64,000 bases of DNA from Uranotaenia lowii. Its lineage: Eukaryota > Arthropoda > Insecta > Diptera > Culicidae. Position 1 is the stretch's first letter; every line of letters starts with the position of its first letter. The DNA lies in the NCBI RefSeq assembly GCF_029784155.1, contig NC_073692.1, positions 153,232,334 to 153,296,333 on the forward strand. The letters are read 5' to 3'. The translations under genes and the position numbers were made by a program. Positions 47,678-59,669 of this stretch are shown here, piece by piece. The notes beneath the pieces are model-generated. The model was not told the origin of the DNA and made no database searches. It saw nothing but the letters and a program-made list of their open reading frames with translations.

Positions 47678-48729
47678 CACAGAAAAAAAAATCTGAATCC
47701 TTAACGACACTGAAATTGAAAACTTTTATTATTACATGACATGGAACGCGATTTATTGATGTAAATTTACAAAATAAAAACTGTTGAATCCTTAACAGCA
47801 CTGAACTCTAATGACACAAATATTACTTGACACGGAACGTGATTATTTGATGTAAATTTACATCACATATGATGTAAGTAAAAAGAAGCATCACATACGA
47901 CGGAATTTTCAGTGCGAATTAAATATTACACGTCTTAATATTTTACATGTCTTTCAAATTTTACACGTCTGTTGAAGATTGCAGACGTGTAATATTCTAC
48001 TCGCACTGAAAATTCCATCATATGTGATGCTTCTTTTTCGTTACATCATATGTGATGTAATTTTACAATTTTTTTTGGTCAAAAGAAGTTCTCAACAACA
48101 CTGAATTGGAAATTTCTCAAAATTACACGACATGAAATATTACAATACACTGAACGTGATAATGTCATGTAAAATTATAAACTGTGAAGAACAAGCCCAG
48201 ACAAATGTGACAAAAGCTGTTAAGCCAAGTCGTGCGCCAAAGTATTTTCCCCGCGCGCGAGTAAGTTAATCGGTGTTGATGGTTCCCGGAGATATCCGAA
48301 AAGCAGGGATGCGGTTCTGGAAGCGGATCCACGGTGTTCAACATTGGATCCGGTACTTCGCGGAAAAAATAAAAGAAATAAAATATAATGTGTGTTAAAA
48401 AAAATTTGCCGCTTAATAAAATAAAATAATTAAAGATGAGTTTTATTTTTATTAAGAGACGTGAAAATTCCAGTATTGAATCATATTAACAATAAATAAA
48501 ACGAAACGAATTCCAATTGGAAAGTTTTTCTTTCAACATTCAGTGATTTTATAATTTACATCATTTTTATTTTACACGTTGCTAAATTTTACATCATTTT
48601 TTATGTTACACGTTGCCAAATTTTACTGGCGTGTAATTTCCAACTAGCACTGAATATTCCGTCATATATGATGCTTCTTTTTATTTACATCATATGTGAT
48701 GTAATTTTACAGATTTTTTTGGTAGTGTG
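47678..48729. mobile_element. CACAGAAAAAAATCTG inverted-repeat element, tandem copy 2
   Basis: Same orientation and same internal order as copy 1, separated from it by TTAGCTA. Ends CAGATTTTTTTGGTAGTGTG at 48729, followed by TA. Compared with copy 1 it keeps the ACATCATATGTGATGTAA and GCACTGAAAATTCC words. Its interior (48190-48370: CCCCGCGCGCGAG, GCGGATCCACGGTG) is more GC-rich and corresponds to copy 1's 47060-47150. Divergence between copies is moderate, so the pairing is not recent. Confidence 0.75.
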
Positions 48730-48731
48730 TA

Positions 48732-50239
48732 TGCAACGATTGGCATTAATTCTTTTTTCGAAGACTGTGGATAATTCTGCCTTCCGCGAAAAAAGCTTTC
48801 ATTAAGTTTTTTTTTTTTGAATTTGGTAAGACATGAGAATTTCGATAGATTGACGATTTGTACGCACTTTTAAGCCGAAATTGATTGAATAGAAGAAAGT
48901 GGTTCTTGAAATATATTTGTTGTATTTTTCTCAATAAACTGAATAATTTTTTATCTTAAAATTGACATATCGCTCTAACAACAGGTTACATACAGAACCT
49001 CACAAAAGATTGGATTCAAAGTTACCAAATTCTTCTAAATAATTTATTATAACGATGGCATCGAAATTGCCATGAACCAAACGTTAGAAAAGGTTTTTTG
49101 GTTTGTGCTTTTTATGGATTCTAACCCTCCAATGCAGTTTGGGTCAATGTGACCCGAAACGCAGATAAAAAGCATATTAATCATCATTCCAATATACTCA
49201 AGAACTGAGATTTTTGAGAGACCAAGTATGTTCTTTGAAAATGGTAATCAATTTGCGAATATAAAACTTAAATTTGGAGTTAGAAAATCGGCTTATTGAG
49301 ACATGAGATGCAACGAAGCAAAGACAAGATTGGATGTCTTTGTTTTGGGTAAGTTTTTTTTCTACTGGAATATCCGGGATGGAGGTCAAAATGTTAATCA
49401 AACTCCAACATACTTCAAAATCATCGGATAGATTTATTCTGGACAATTCCTAAAGTCAAAGAAGTACTCAAATACTGCAAAACTAACACAAATTTTAAGC
49501 AACTTAAAAATAAAACTGTTTTTGAATCTTTTTTCATTCGGAACGAACTACAGACAACCTGTTAGAACAAATTCATTTAAATATGATTATATAGAAATAA
49601 GAATTAATTACCTAAACAATGAATCTAATATAATCAAAATCGTTCAACATTTGCGGCCGCGGAAATAACAACAAACTACAAGTCAATTTTCCCTGAAACG
49701 GGTATTTTACAAATGCTTTGGAAGGTTAAATTTGAATTTATTTCTGAAATATTGATTCTTATTGAATCCGTTTTATTTGGATTTTATGAGTCTTTGATAT
49801 TTTATATTTTTAATTAATTTCTTTAGCAGAGCATAAATGCGGTTTTCTAACTTTTGAGTTTCTTTAAAAATCCATTTTTGAAAATCAATTTTGTTTTACC
49901 AACGCCAAAAATGAATCAAATATACTTACTTTTTTTTTTATTCTTTCATTGGTTTGAGCAGTTATTTCATAAATGGAACATACATTGAAACACAACACAA
50001 GGCTTTTGTTTAATATAAGAATAAAATACAAATCATAACTTTTCATGCATGCAAAACTTTAGCTAAGCTCACTCAACAAATATTGGTATAAATGGTCATT
50101 CAAAAAATTTTTCATACAAAAGAAAATCCTTTTTATAAACGAACTTCACAACCCATCGATTACAATTACCCCTCGAAACTTTCCATTGCATACACCGGGC
50201 CATAGCCAAATCAAAATTACAAAATATCACTCAAAAGAT
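48732..50239. other. AT-rich DNA, no gene seen
   Basis: No recognisable ORF, RNA or repeat boundary. 49125-49165 (CCCTCCAATGCAGTTTGGGT) may be a scrap of a dispersed repeat. Confidence 0.45.
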
Positions 50240-51574
50240 TAGACAGTATCATGATTGTTATGCGTTTTTGTTCATTGAATATTGTACCCTTATTCACAAG
50301 CTTGTATGTTACTTATGAGCAAAATTTTTCTGTTCAGACATTTCACAGCTATGTAGATTCAGTCGATTCCCCTAACCCTAAGCTAGTGAGCCATATTCAC
50401 GAATTTTGGAGGGGTATCCGAATAATTGAGATTTCAAGGTGTGACATGCAATGGAAGGTGACGAAGGAATTTGCTCGATGGACTCCCCAGGGGGAAGGGA
50501 AGAATCAACAGCAGGACCTTGGACCTGTCGTTACAAAGTTGCCACGCCAAGGAAATTGCACAACATTCATTTTGTTCTGCTGACTGAAACCGGCCTTCTC
50601 TGTGATTTCTTTCTTTGGCAGATTTACGGCGTGCATTCCATTTCGGGAACACTCTCTGGAGCCACTACTTCTCGCTATTCGCCAAGCAACGCTGAGCGGA
50701 GAATATGCCATTTAATCAACCAGAAGACGGGCTTCCGTAGCGTTTTTCCAAGTTTTTCGTTATCTGAGCTTGGACTTGTTGGTGGATTCACCTACGGGTG
50801 GAATGTTGGTTCGCCTGGATCTGTCTGGTGAGGGACAGTAATCGGAATGGAAAAGAGGAAAAATACAGGTTCTGAGAAGCATCCCAGCCCGGCTTAAATA
50901 AATAATCAAACCAAGAAAATAAGCTCAATGAAGAGAGCTCTGGACTAGTTTTTTTCTGTCTCTTGATACATGTAAAACCCTAGTCTAGGGTATCGGAATA
51001 TCGAATAGACAAAGCTGGGGATTCCTAACAACCCAACAAGTACGCTCGGATCGCCACCGTCAGAGGAAATCCAGTCGAACGGATAACGAGCTAAAGGTCC
51101 TCTGGAAACTGAAGAGTGGTCAACGTTTCCGACACCTGCAAATCGCTGTCGTCCATCGTCATCGACTCGGGGAATCCTAAGCTGTTGTTGTTGTGCCAAA
51201 GAACAACACCAATAGCAGAAAGAAGAGGAAAACGAGTACCACAGAGACAATTCAAACATCCAACTAGTACAGAGGGCAGCACAGAGAACGACACACAACA
51301 AACGTTCAATCCGAGGGTGTTTCTAAGCTTGTCATCCTCCAGTAAGCCCTACACGCTTCGAGGGTTCATAGAGTGGACGCCGGCAGGTGTCATCATCATC
51401 ATCATCAGTATCGGAATCATCAGCAGCCCAGCATCATCAATAACAATAACAAGTACTAGGAAGCAGAAGCAAGCGAATTCGCAAAGTTCTTCCCCCCAGC
51501 AGCACAGCAGAGCAGCCTGCCAGCCACGTCATGTCCCGCTCAACTTCATCCACCCAACGGAGACACAGATCAAG
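50240..51574 (+). other. GC-richer island; possible 5' exon of a host gene
   Basis: The most gene-like non-repeat stretch in the window: raised GC, several overlapping open frames, and CAG/ATC simple repeats (51392-51420, 51497-51520) typical of insect 5' untranslated exons. It ends at a good splice donor, AAG followed by GTAAAATA (51572-51582). An ATG at 51531 with G at -3 opens 14 codons (MSRSTSSTQRRHRS) that run exactly into the donor. Without splicing the frame meets TAA at once. No transcription start or downstream exon can be shown here. The longer frame at 51116-51667 is judged a chance ORF because it crosses the donor and is low-complexity. Confidence 0.35.
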
Positions 51575-52204
51575 GTAAAATATTCAATTTATGTTGTTTA
51601 TCGATTGCGCTCAACGGCACCGGGATGTTTGGTTGTATGTGTGCCGATTGTAAACCTGAGTGTATGAATGGCATGTATTCAAAGGGGGTGGATGGCAACC
51701 GCTCTTAGTGGCCTCTGGGCAGGCCGACATACACTGCATACAATAGGGTTCAGCCCTATTGTGCTGCCCCTACATACGTACATACTCGTGCATCTATGTA
51801 TGTCGTATAAATGTCTATCCCACTTCCTGCGTCAGTTTGGACGCTCTATGCTGCAAAACAATGTTGTAATTTTAGCTAAAATACTGAACAGCTCATTGGG
51901 CTTTAATTTATGCAATCATGCATTCAAATTTGAAAGTTTCCGAAAAAAGAAAACTTCCGGTTCACAAACTAAATTTATTTCTAATTGGATCTTAAAATTC
52001 AGTTTTCTCGAAAATTCATTCGAAAACATTCTTATAATATTTGAAGCAATGTCAAATAAAATTTCTTTGTAGTCTCTGTTATAATTTATCAGGAACTGTC
52101 AGTTAACTCTCAAAACACGGTAAAATCACAGTTAATCAAATATTCTTCTGATTATTTATCAAATCATATTTCCTGGTAAAAAATTATGAAAACCTATGGA
52201 AACT
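51575..52204. other. No gene seen; would be intron sequence if the exon at 51531 is real
   Basis: It contains a hairpin-like repeat at 51738-51764 (ATAGGG...CCCTAT) and otherwise AT-rich sequence. Confidence 0.35.
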
Positions 52205-52795
52205 TTAACACTAGAAAGACCGCACCAGTCAAAATGACTGGTTGAACACTTTGTTTGTTGAATATCTTTGAAACACTGCGCTTTAAAAATTCGCAAAAAA
52301 ATACGACTTTTCATGAATTTTGAATCTCTACAAAACTGTGTATTTTTTATTCCACAAGCTCTTTTAATAAGCGGGAAAAATTTCGCCATGGACACTCGGA
52401 CCGTGACCAGTCAAAATGACTGGTAAAATTCACATCCCTATTGAAATTATTGATTTTCGATGCGAAGTCATGAAAATTTGTAGAAAAAGTTCTCGGATTA
52501 ACCGCTGTGTGGCGATCCGAGCACTTGACTCCCAATTTTTTTAGTCCGTTTTGTTGCTCAACTATAATTGAACTTTCTGTCAACATTTGGCGAAATTTCA
52601 TCAAGATTTGTAAAAGTTATGGTAGATTTAATACATGTCCATTCGAGTAATCGAGTAGTTTTAGGTGATAAATATGTTTTATACTAAACTAGAATGAATA
52701 AAATTATTATGAATTGTGTACTCATTTATTCAAATTTGAAGACATCAGCTATGAAACTGAATAATTTAAATGATATTTCAACATGAGTGCACGGA

Positions 52796-53140
52796 ATATT
52801 TTTTATATGTTGGTTATCCACCATGGGTGCACGAATTCACCGCAGTTTCTGCCCAAGTATGTGTTCACATGCATTCTTAGATTATTAGGTTCGACAATTT
52901 TCCAATGCATGTTCACTTACAGGTATTCCGGCACTCGTGTATATACCTGGCCAGCTGGCAACTGATTGAACATTCTTATTGAACATTCTTATTATAAGAG
53001 AAAACAAATCTAACCTGTCGGCAACTTATGGTGTTTGAACCCGAGTGTTTTCTTGCCGATACCGGGAATCGAATCCAGTACGCCTGGCATACCTAGATCA
53101 GACTCACGCGAGCCTAGCTGATAGACCACATCGGCGCTAA
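52796..53140 (-). mobile_element. tRNA-derived SINE with class-II tRNA-like head and 24-bp duplications
   Basis: On the minus strand from about 53137 the head reads GCCGATGTGGTCTATCAGC..., with an A box (GTGGTCTATCAGCTAGGC), a B box (GGATTCGATTCCC, about 53081-53069) and TATCGGC, which pairs with the start as an acceptor stem. The ~80-nt length and GTGGTCTA start suggest a leucine/serine-type (long variable arm) tRNA ancestor. The body contains a direct repeat of AATAAGAATGTTC (52968-52993). The insert is bracketed by a 24-bp direct repeat, GATATTTCAACATG(A/G)GTG..., at 52772-52795 and 53141-53164. Confidence 0.75.
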
Positions 53141-53319
53141 GATATTTCAACATGGGTGCACGGATTGGCTGTAATCTCGCCGTTGAAAATTATATAGAAA
53201 TAAATAGTTTTCAACTTGCTTCAAAACACAAAATATTTTTGAGTTAGATATGATAGGTATTTGAAATGCAATATTGGTCAATCGAAAAACTTTTAAGGAA
53301 AAACATATTTTTATTTTCA

Positions 53320-53412
53320 CTGTTTTCCGTCGCACGACATAACTTGATGCATATAATTTCTAAAATTCACTCGGTCCATGGTAACCGTTTTCCAATTTCT
53401 TGGATGTTTATC
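53320..53412 (-). mobile_element. RTE-like LINE 3'-end scrap
   Basis: Matches the 3' end of the LINE at 17868-18402: complement of CCGTCGCACGACATAACNTG, ...CACTCGGTCCATGG and CCAA(T/C)TTCTTGG, in the same order and orientation. Only about 90 bp, non-coding now. Confidence 0.7.
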
Positions 53413-53689
53413 AGATCTTATCAGATAAATATACGATTGCAAAAACCTGTTTTTTAATAATAAATAAATAAATTTATTATTTCAAGATATAATTAAAATA
53501 TTTATTTTCCAGGAATGAAAAAACGGAACTAAAAATAAAAATCGTTATTTAAATCATTATGTCTCAACATGAAAGACATGGTTTCGACTTTGGTTTAATT
53601 AAGATTTGTAAAAATGCTTTTTAAAAATTTGCAAAAAATCCAATATTTGATTAAAACGCAGTGAACCCGTGCACCCGTAGCAAAAAACC

Positions 53690-54645
53690 ATGTAGGGGGA
53701 AGTGTTCCTAAATGCGCATGTTGGGTAATATGCGCATACAGCCGATTGACGATATGGCTGGAGATTCAACGTATCTAATCAGTGTAGTTTGAGGGTAATA
53801 CGCTATTGAAACATGGCATGAAGAAATTTGATGGTTATATAAAGCCAAAAAAATTTAAAAATTCAAACAAGATTTTTGTCAGTTTTGATGTAATATATTG
53901 AACTTTAATTATCGTGCGTACAGATTCTGTGAACAAAAATTTTAATGGTTTTTCTTTCTTATTCATCTGGAAATCGGAAATTCAACAAATTGAAGCTTTT
54001 GGCAAAGTTGTAAATGATAAGATATTGGAATAAGAGATAGGTTCTGAATGCCCATATGAAGGCAGGTTAAATATCAAGAAAAATAGATTAGTCTTATAAT
54101 TTTTTTACTTTTTATAATTTAAACATTAAATCTACGCTCAAATCACGATCTTGCAGCGAAAAAAGAAGAACTTCATACTGATCCGATAAAAATACGATAT
54201 GAACAAAATTTTACCATGAAATATGGCCATATGGCATACCTGACTATGTTTAATGCAAAAAAAACTAGTGATGTAAATAATTTCACCAAAATTTCAGCCT
54301 TGACGTATGCTTAACATCCGTTTCTACCATTTTCAATTAAATAATATCAAAATATTGCAAGTGTTAATGAAATATAGCTTAAAACATAAATATGCGCATT
54401 TAGCCCGCCAGTTTCGGAAATCGGCTATTTTGACTTCTTTTTTTATAAAATTATTTTCACAAAAACTGTAAAAGATTTTAACAGAAAAATTGCTCTAACG
54501 TTTATAAAACAGATGTCCGCTCATGTGTATATAGTTTTCAGACTCCTATGTATTGAAATATGGTAGAAAATGAGTGCTTTCCTTAATATGCGCATATAGC
54601 CTCATATAACCGCATATAGCCTGCCTCTCCTGCGAAAATGAGGTG
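53690..54645. repeat. Possible nested element with GCGCATATAGCC motifs
   Basis: The left part has TAGGGGGAAGTG, AATGCGCATG and TATGCGCATACAGCC (53691-53745). The right part has TATGCGCATATAGCC, CGCATATAGCC and GCCTGCCTCTCCTG (54594-54636), roughly inverted. Both borders abut the word CGTGCACCC(G/A)T of the host element. No clean duplication was found. Confidence 0.4.
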
Positions 54646-54842
54646 ATTCCGTGCACCCATGGTGAAAAAATATTTCCATTTTATAACAAAAATGATATCG
54701 AATAATTAACAAAACAATTTCAAAAGAAAAAAGTTGAAAATATTAGGATATAAAAAATTTCCCCTTTACCTGGGGTCCCCTTTTGACTGGTCACGGTCCG
54801 AATAGGTATGTATATTCAATTTGCCGGTCCTTCTAGTGTTAA

Positions 54843-55470
54843 AAATATTAAGAAACTTTAATAGCAATATTTCAAGCATGCGGAATATGAAAAAATAATA
54901 AGTTAGTGAAATTTGAAATTTTAAATCCTTCCAAATTTAAAATGGGAGGGCTCCCATACAAAAATTAACGAGAATTGACAAAATTTTGACAATCTTCGAA
55001 GAATGTTTGTATAAAATTGATAAATGTTATAGTTTTGTTATGATGAGATGATTTATTGAATTGTCAAAAAAAGATTTATAAAATTTGATGACATGTTGTA
55101 TTAATGGACGCTTCCCATTTCCATAAATGAAGACCCTCATATTCAATCAATGGAAAAAATATATTGAAAAAACACCAATGTCTTAGTGTTTTAAAAAAGT
55201 TTAGCAAATGAGGAAAATACCACCCTTAATACGAAGTTTTAGTTGTATTGTATTGTTTAATAATTGATAGTTTTTCGATGATTGCAATAGAATAAAATGA
55301 TTAGGTGAAATGATTGTGCTAGCAGTTTTATTGTCTATCCGTTCCACAGCCTCTGTAGGAGGAGGAGTTTCAATTGGAAACTTTGGAATTTTAGAATCAT
55401 ATATAGGAGAATAGGTTTTCAGTGGGCGCGTCGCTTGCTTCGGTAACACTACATGCCACATTACCTAAAT
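54843..55470. other. AT-rich DNA, no gene seen
   Basis: No recognised feature. Confidence 0.5.
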
Positions 55471-55474
55471 CTAA

Positions 55475-55913
55475 GGTTGCCAGACTTTTTTCAGCACGTA
55501 TCCTGGTTGGACAAATCCGGTCTGTTTGATCTAAAAACCTGGCTAAATCCAGGCATTTGATTTCCAAATTGTTGAGCAAGGTCCAGGCAATACCCGGGTA
55601 AATATCGTCAAAGCCTAGGAATTTCTTATCAAAAATCAAGAAAGAAAATTTAAATTAAAATGTTTTTCATCAAAATTTATAAGCAGATTATAAATTGTTT
55701 TTTGGGGTTTCAAAAAACCTTTTTGATTATTTTTATGAAACTTGCTCAAAACTTGCTTGTTTCGGACGAATAAATAAAACAAATTTTACAACTCATTTTG
55801 TATTTATTTAATTTGATTTGAGAATGAGAATGAGAATAAACCCAGGCTAAATTTGGTCTTTCCAATGAAATCCATGCAAATTTTATTTTAGATATCCGGG
55901 CAATCTGGCAACA
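55475..55913. mobile_element. GGTTGCCAGA inverted-repeat MITE
   Basis: GGTTGCCAGAC at 55475 and TCTGGCAACA at 55904-55913 form inverted ends. Internal words also mirror: CTGGCTAAATCCAGG (55542) against CCCAGGCTAAATTTGG (55841). About 440 bp, non-coding, no duplication visible. Confidence 0.45.
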
Positions 55914-57690
55914 TGTCTTTCCCCTATCGACTACATGGACTTGGCCGGCGTCGTTATTGGTTCATATTAAAGATGTGGATCATCTGAACTAGACATTGAG
56001 AACGTTTTGCTTGTTCACAGCATCTTTTATTTGGTACATTGTTCAACATTGATTATCTCAAGCCCATCACGTAGTACAACCATTGACCAAGAGGGGCCAC
56101 AGGTGGACCGTAGTTGATAGCAAGCTCAAGCTCAAGCTGAATATAATTATTTGTGCAAAAAGTTGGAAAATGGGAATTTTTTTCAGCACGAGTCAAGTGC
56201 GGAAAAATTGAGTTTTGAAACGAGTTCCATTAATTTTAACTTTGAAAAAAATATTAAAAATTGAAAAAAAGTATATGCGTCAAGAAACGCTACTCAACTA
56301 AAAAAAAAAAAATAAAATAATTCATGAAAAACTGTTTTTTATGATTTTAGAACACAATGTTCCAGAATCCCTTTAATACTTGACAATCAATGCAACCCTT
56401 CCCGTTGTCAGGTTTAGCTCAAATTTGACATGTGGCCTTCTGATGGTTCCTTTCATTTATTTAAGTCTTTTTTGCAAGTTCTTTGATTTTCAAGTAGGTA
56501 TTTTTTTTAGTCAAATTTGATGAATTAAATAAAAAGTTTCCCAAACTGTGATTTTAATTAAGAATTGGATCGTAAAAAGCTCTTCTCTGGATGATACATA
56601 CAACATACTCTGTTCAGCAAAGTACAAGTGCACAAAAATTTGAATCTTTTGATAGCTTCGGCGTCTAAAAAAAGTGATCTGTGAAATATAAATGTGTGGA
56701 CAAATTTAATTTTTTTTTTAGAAAATAGCTTGCAGATTCTTAATTTTGATACAAATTTGGATAGTTTTTTTCTGGCGAATGTGGGATGCCCGAGAAGTTG
56801 TAGAATGGTTGCCACCAGGCGCGGTCCTATGGGGGGAGAGGGAGGTGATCGAAGTGACCACCTCGATCAACCCCCTCCCCCCTACCCCCCGCATACAGCA
56901 AAAAACCGTTACAAAATACTCGTAAATGCTCGAATTTCTATAAAAATTTTGAATTTCCCCAGATGAGCTTTGAAATTTTCCAATAATTTTCAACTCCGTA
57001 GGGGTGTTTAAACGACGAAAAAGTTTGTTCATCACTTAATTGCTTAAGATTGAAGAAAAGGCGGTCTTCCAAACTCAAGCAGCGGTAACTTGCAATCCCT
57101 GGACCGGATTATACCAATCAGCTTCTGTTGAATTACTTAGAATGTAGACTTTGAATTTGATAACCATTTATCTACTTAACATTTGAACTAGGTAATGAAA
57201 TGTAGGAACATTTTTTTAAATTGTCACTATTATCCCCCTCATATGCCTAAGTTTACATGAGCAAATTGTGATAAATTTCGTATTTGTTTCAAAATCTGAG
57301 CTTCTTAATTCTTTATTATGTTTTACATTTTAGTGGAATGACAAATTTGAAAAAGTCAAATAGGGGAGTGAACATTGTTGTAACACTGAAATAATTGAAT
57401 ATTTTTTCTTCTAAGATCAGACATCGATTGGCTTTACCATGCAGTTTCTTTTTAATTCGGTCAGATAGAAGAAAATAATAAAAATACTCGAACTATATAC
57501 ATACATATGTACAGGAATCATAAGATTGGCAACTTCCTTTAATATTCAGAAATTACTATCATGTTAAATGGATTTACAGATCTTGGTCAATCTAAGAAGT
57601 GAAAAAATACCTTTGGACTTTAAGTGTTAAATTGCTTTATTAGTAAAGAGTTTAAATTGGAGTCATATTCTCCATTGCCATTGGAGTGAT
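55914..57690. other. No gene; small LINE scrap at 56770
   Basis: At about 56770-56812 the plus strand encodes ANVGCPRSCRMVA, close to the VGCPRSW-type 3' segment of the RTE-like LINE. The following 90 bp (56820-56895) form a G-rich/C-rich near-palindrome (GGGGGGAGAGGG ... CCCCTCCCCCC). The rest is AT-rich. Confidence 0.4.
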
Positions 57691-58575
57691 CAGTTTTTCA
57701 GTAAACGCTTAAGAAGACGCTTAGCGAATTTATTTTCTCGCTAAATTTTTCTTCAGCTAGCGGATAATAAAGTTCCGCTTATTTTTAGTTCCGCTTACTG
57801 AAGAACGCTACCTCTTTGAAGTATTAATTTGGCCATAGACTTATAGATCATAAATTTTGCATCATTCAGAATTAAAATATTGAATCCGATCAGGTATTTA
57901 AATTTTCGTTAAAGATTTATTTCAGAAGCTATTCGATCTCGATTTTGACTGGGATCATAGGAATAAGCATCTTTTTGAATTGTTTTCACTTGAATTTATG
58001 TATAAAGCATAAGCCTTATTTGAATATAAAAGAGATGAAAAAGTTTTGAAAAATTGAAATTTCCAGAACAAAATAATTCAATAAATCTTTTGAGTATAAG
58101 AAAAGTTCTGATACTCGTAATGAAGATGAAAAACTATTTCGGACAAAACAAAACATCTACCTAAAGTGAATCTTTGCATTAACTGATGTAAAAAAAATGA
58201 TAAACGGGTGACTATTTTGAAAAATTTGAATCCAAAGTTTTTCCTTTTACTTTCCACCAAATACGCTAATTGAAACTTAAAGTGAACTGACGCAACTGAA
58301 ATGGACAGAAATATTAAAAAATAAGTTCAAAAACTGCCCCTATTGATATCCTTTAACAACTTTTCTAGTCAATATTGAAATTAAAGATGGCTGCAAAATT
58401 TGTGTTTTGCTTATCTTTTTCAAAACTTTCTACTTTCGACTAGCGATAAGCGCTTTATTATAGATCGATAATTTTTTCGCAACATTTAGCGGTTTTAATT
58501 AGCGATCGCTAACTTTGACCGAGTTAGCGATCTAATTAGCGCCGCTAACTTTTCAGTTAGCGATGCCGAACACTG
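57691..58575. repeat. Possible decayed hAT-like element with GCTAACT motifs
   Basis: The right end complement reads CAGTGTTCGGCATCGCTAAC followed by several TTAGCG / CGCTAA words (58440-58575). The left side has AACGCTTAAG, CGCTTAGCGAA and CGCTAAAT (57705-57750). CAGTG-start ends and subterminal repeats suggest hAT, but no 8-bp duplication is seen. Confidence 0.35.
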
Positions 58576-59669
58576 GAAACGTGTGACTTCAATTGACAGT
58601 CTCTGGTACCTTCTTATCGTTCTGTTTGACACCAATATTTTACTAAATAAATTCAACACACTTTACAAAGTGATGTCTAACTCATTCCAAAATCTAATAC
58701 AGTACTATTCTCACTTGCGTTTACAAGAAATTTATAATTAAATTTGAAAAATAACAATCGAGTTTTTGAATCACAGTAACGATTCTCCTGCACGATAGGA
58801 AAGAATGACATCCAAATGTTAAATTCCCAGAAAAAAAATTCATTTGCACGAATTTATCTCTCCCTCGATTTTACATCATTCGCATATGAGTTATGAAATT
58901 TCAAAAAAGCCTATATTATGAAATTCCATAAAAAAAATTAGATCGAATTTAATTTAATTTGGTTTGAAATCTATCACATCAAGCATTAATAAAATGGATG
59001 ACCGTAGAAAGATTCAAGAGATTCCAGAGCAACATTAATCAAAAGAAGAAGTTGTTGGCAGTGTTTGTAATTTTTGCGTTCCCTATGATTATTAGAGCCA
59101 GAAAGGAATATAAACTATTTATAAAAGCTGTTTCAATATGAAGGAATAGGTGTTTTGAGAAAGAAATTTAAATTCATCTTCAAAACTCAAAATCTTCATT
59201 CACTATTATAACACAAGGAAACAAAATTGACATTTTCCGAGGTGCAAAGAATTTGAAAACTGACTTTGACCTATTTAGGAGTACTGAATCTGCACTCTCC
59301 TATAAATGATTAGTTTAAAATTTGGGTGTATCGAATCGTACAACTTTTCAATGCTGATTTCAGTGTCAAAAAGTACTACTTTTTGAAACTGTTTTTGGTA
59401 GGAAAATAAAGCCTATAATTTACCAAATTTTGCTTTGAAAAACAGATATTTGATGTGGAATTGTTAAAATGTTATTTCTATTGTCAAAAACGATAGACTG
59501 GTGGTTGCCAAGAAAAAAAAACCACAGAAGTCTCAACAAAATAAGGGAAGCAATGATGTACATTTTTTAAACTGCGAAAAGTCAAACCACAAATCTATAC
59601 ATAACTTTGAAATTTGTTTTATTGGATAGCAATTTTTTTCGTCAAAGCTTAAAAAATGTCCAAGATTTA
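58576..59669. other. AT-rich DNA, no gene seen
   Basis: No recognised feature. Confidence 0.5.

Larger units (their letters stand above)
52209..54838. mobile_element. TTAA-flanked (piggyBac-like) non-autonomous element, copy 1
   Basis: TTAA sits at both borders (52205-52208, 54839-54842). Immediately inside are inverted ends CACTAGAAAGACCG (left) and CGGTCCTTCTAGTG (right). Exact TTAA duplication is the hallmark of piggyBac-type integration. Near both ends lies the motif CGGACCGTGACCAGTC or its complement, and the left end carries CCAGTCAAAATGACTGG twice (52223, 52406). No transposase is encoded. The 2.63 kb includes a SINE (52796-53140), an RTE-like LINE scrap (about 53320-53410) and another possible nested repeat (53690-54645). 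Confidence 0.8.

Noticed and set aside
51116..51667. 183-codon open frame on the plus strand
   Set aside because: Low-complexity (serine, isoleucine and threonine runs from simple repeats), crosses a good splice donor at 51574, no recognisable domain, and opposite-strand frames are equally open.
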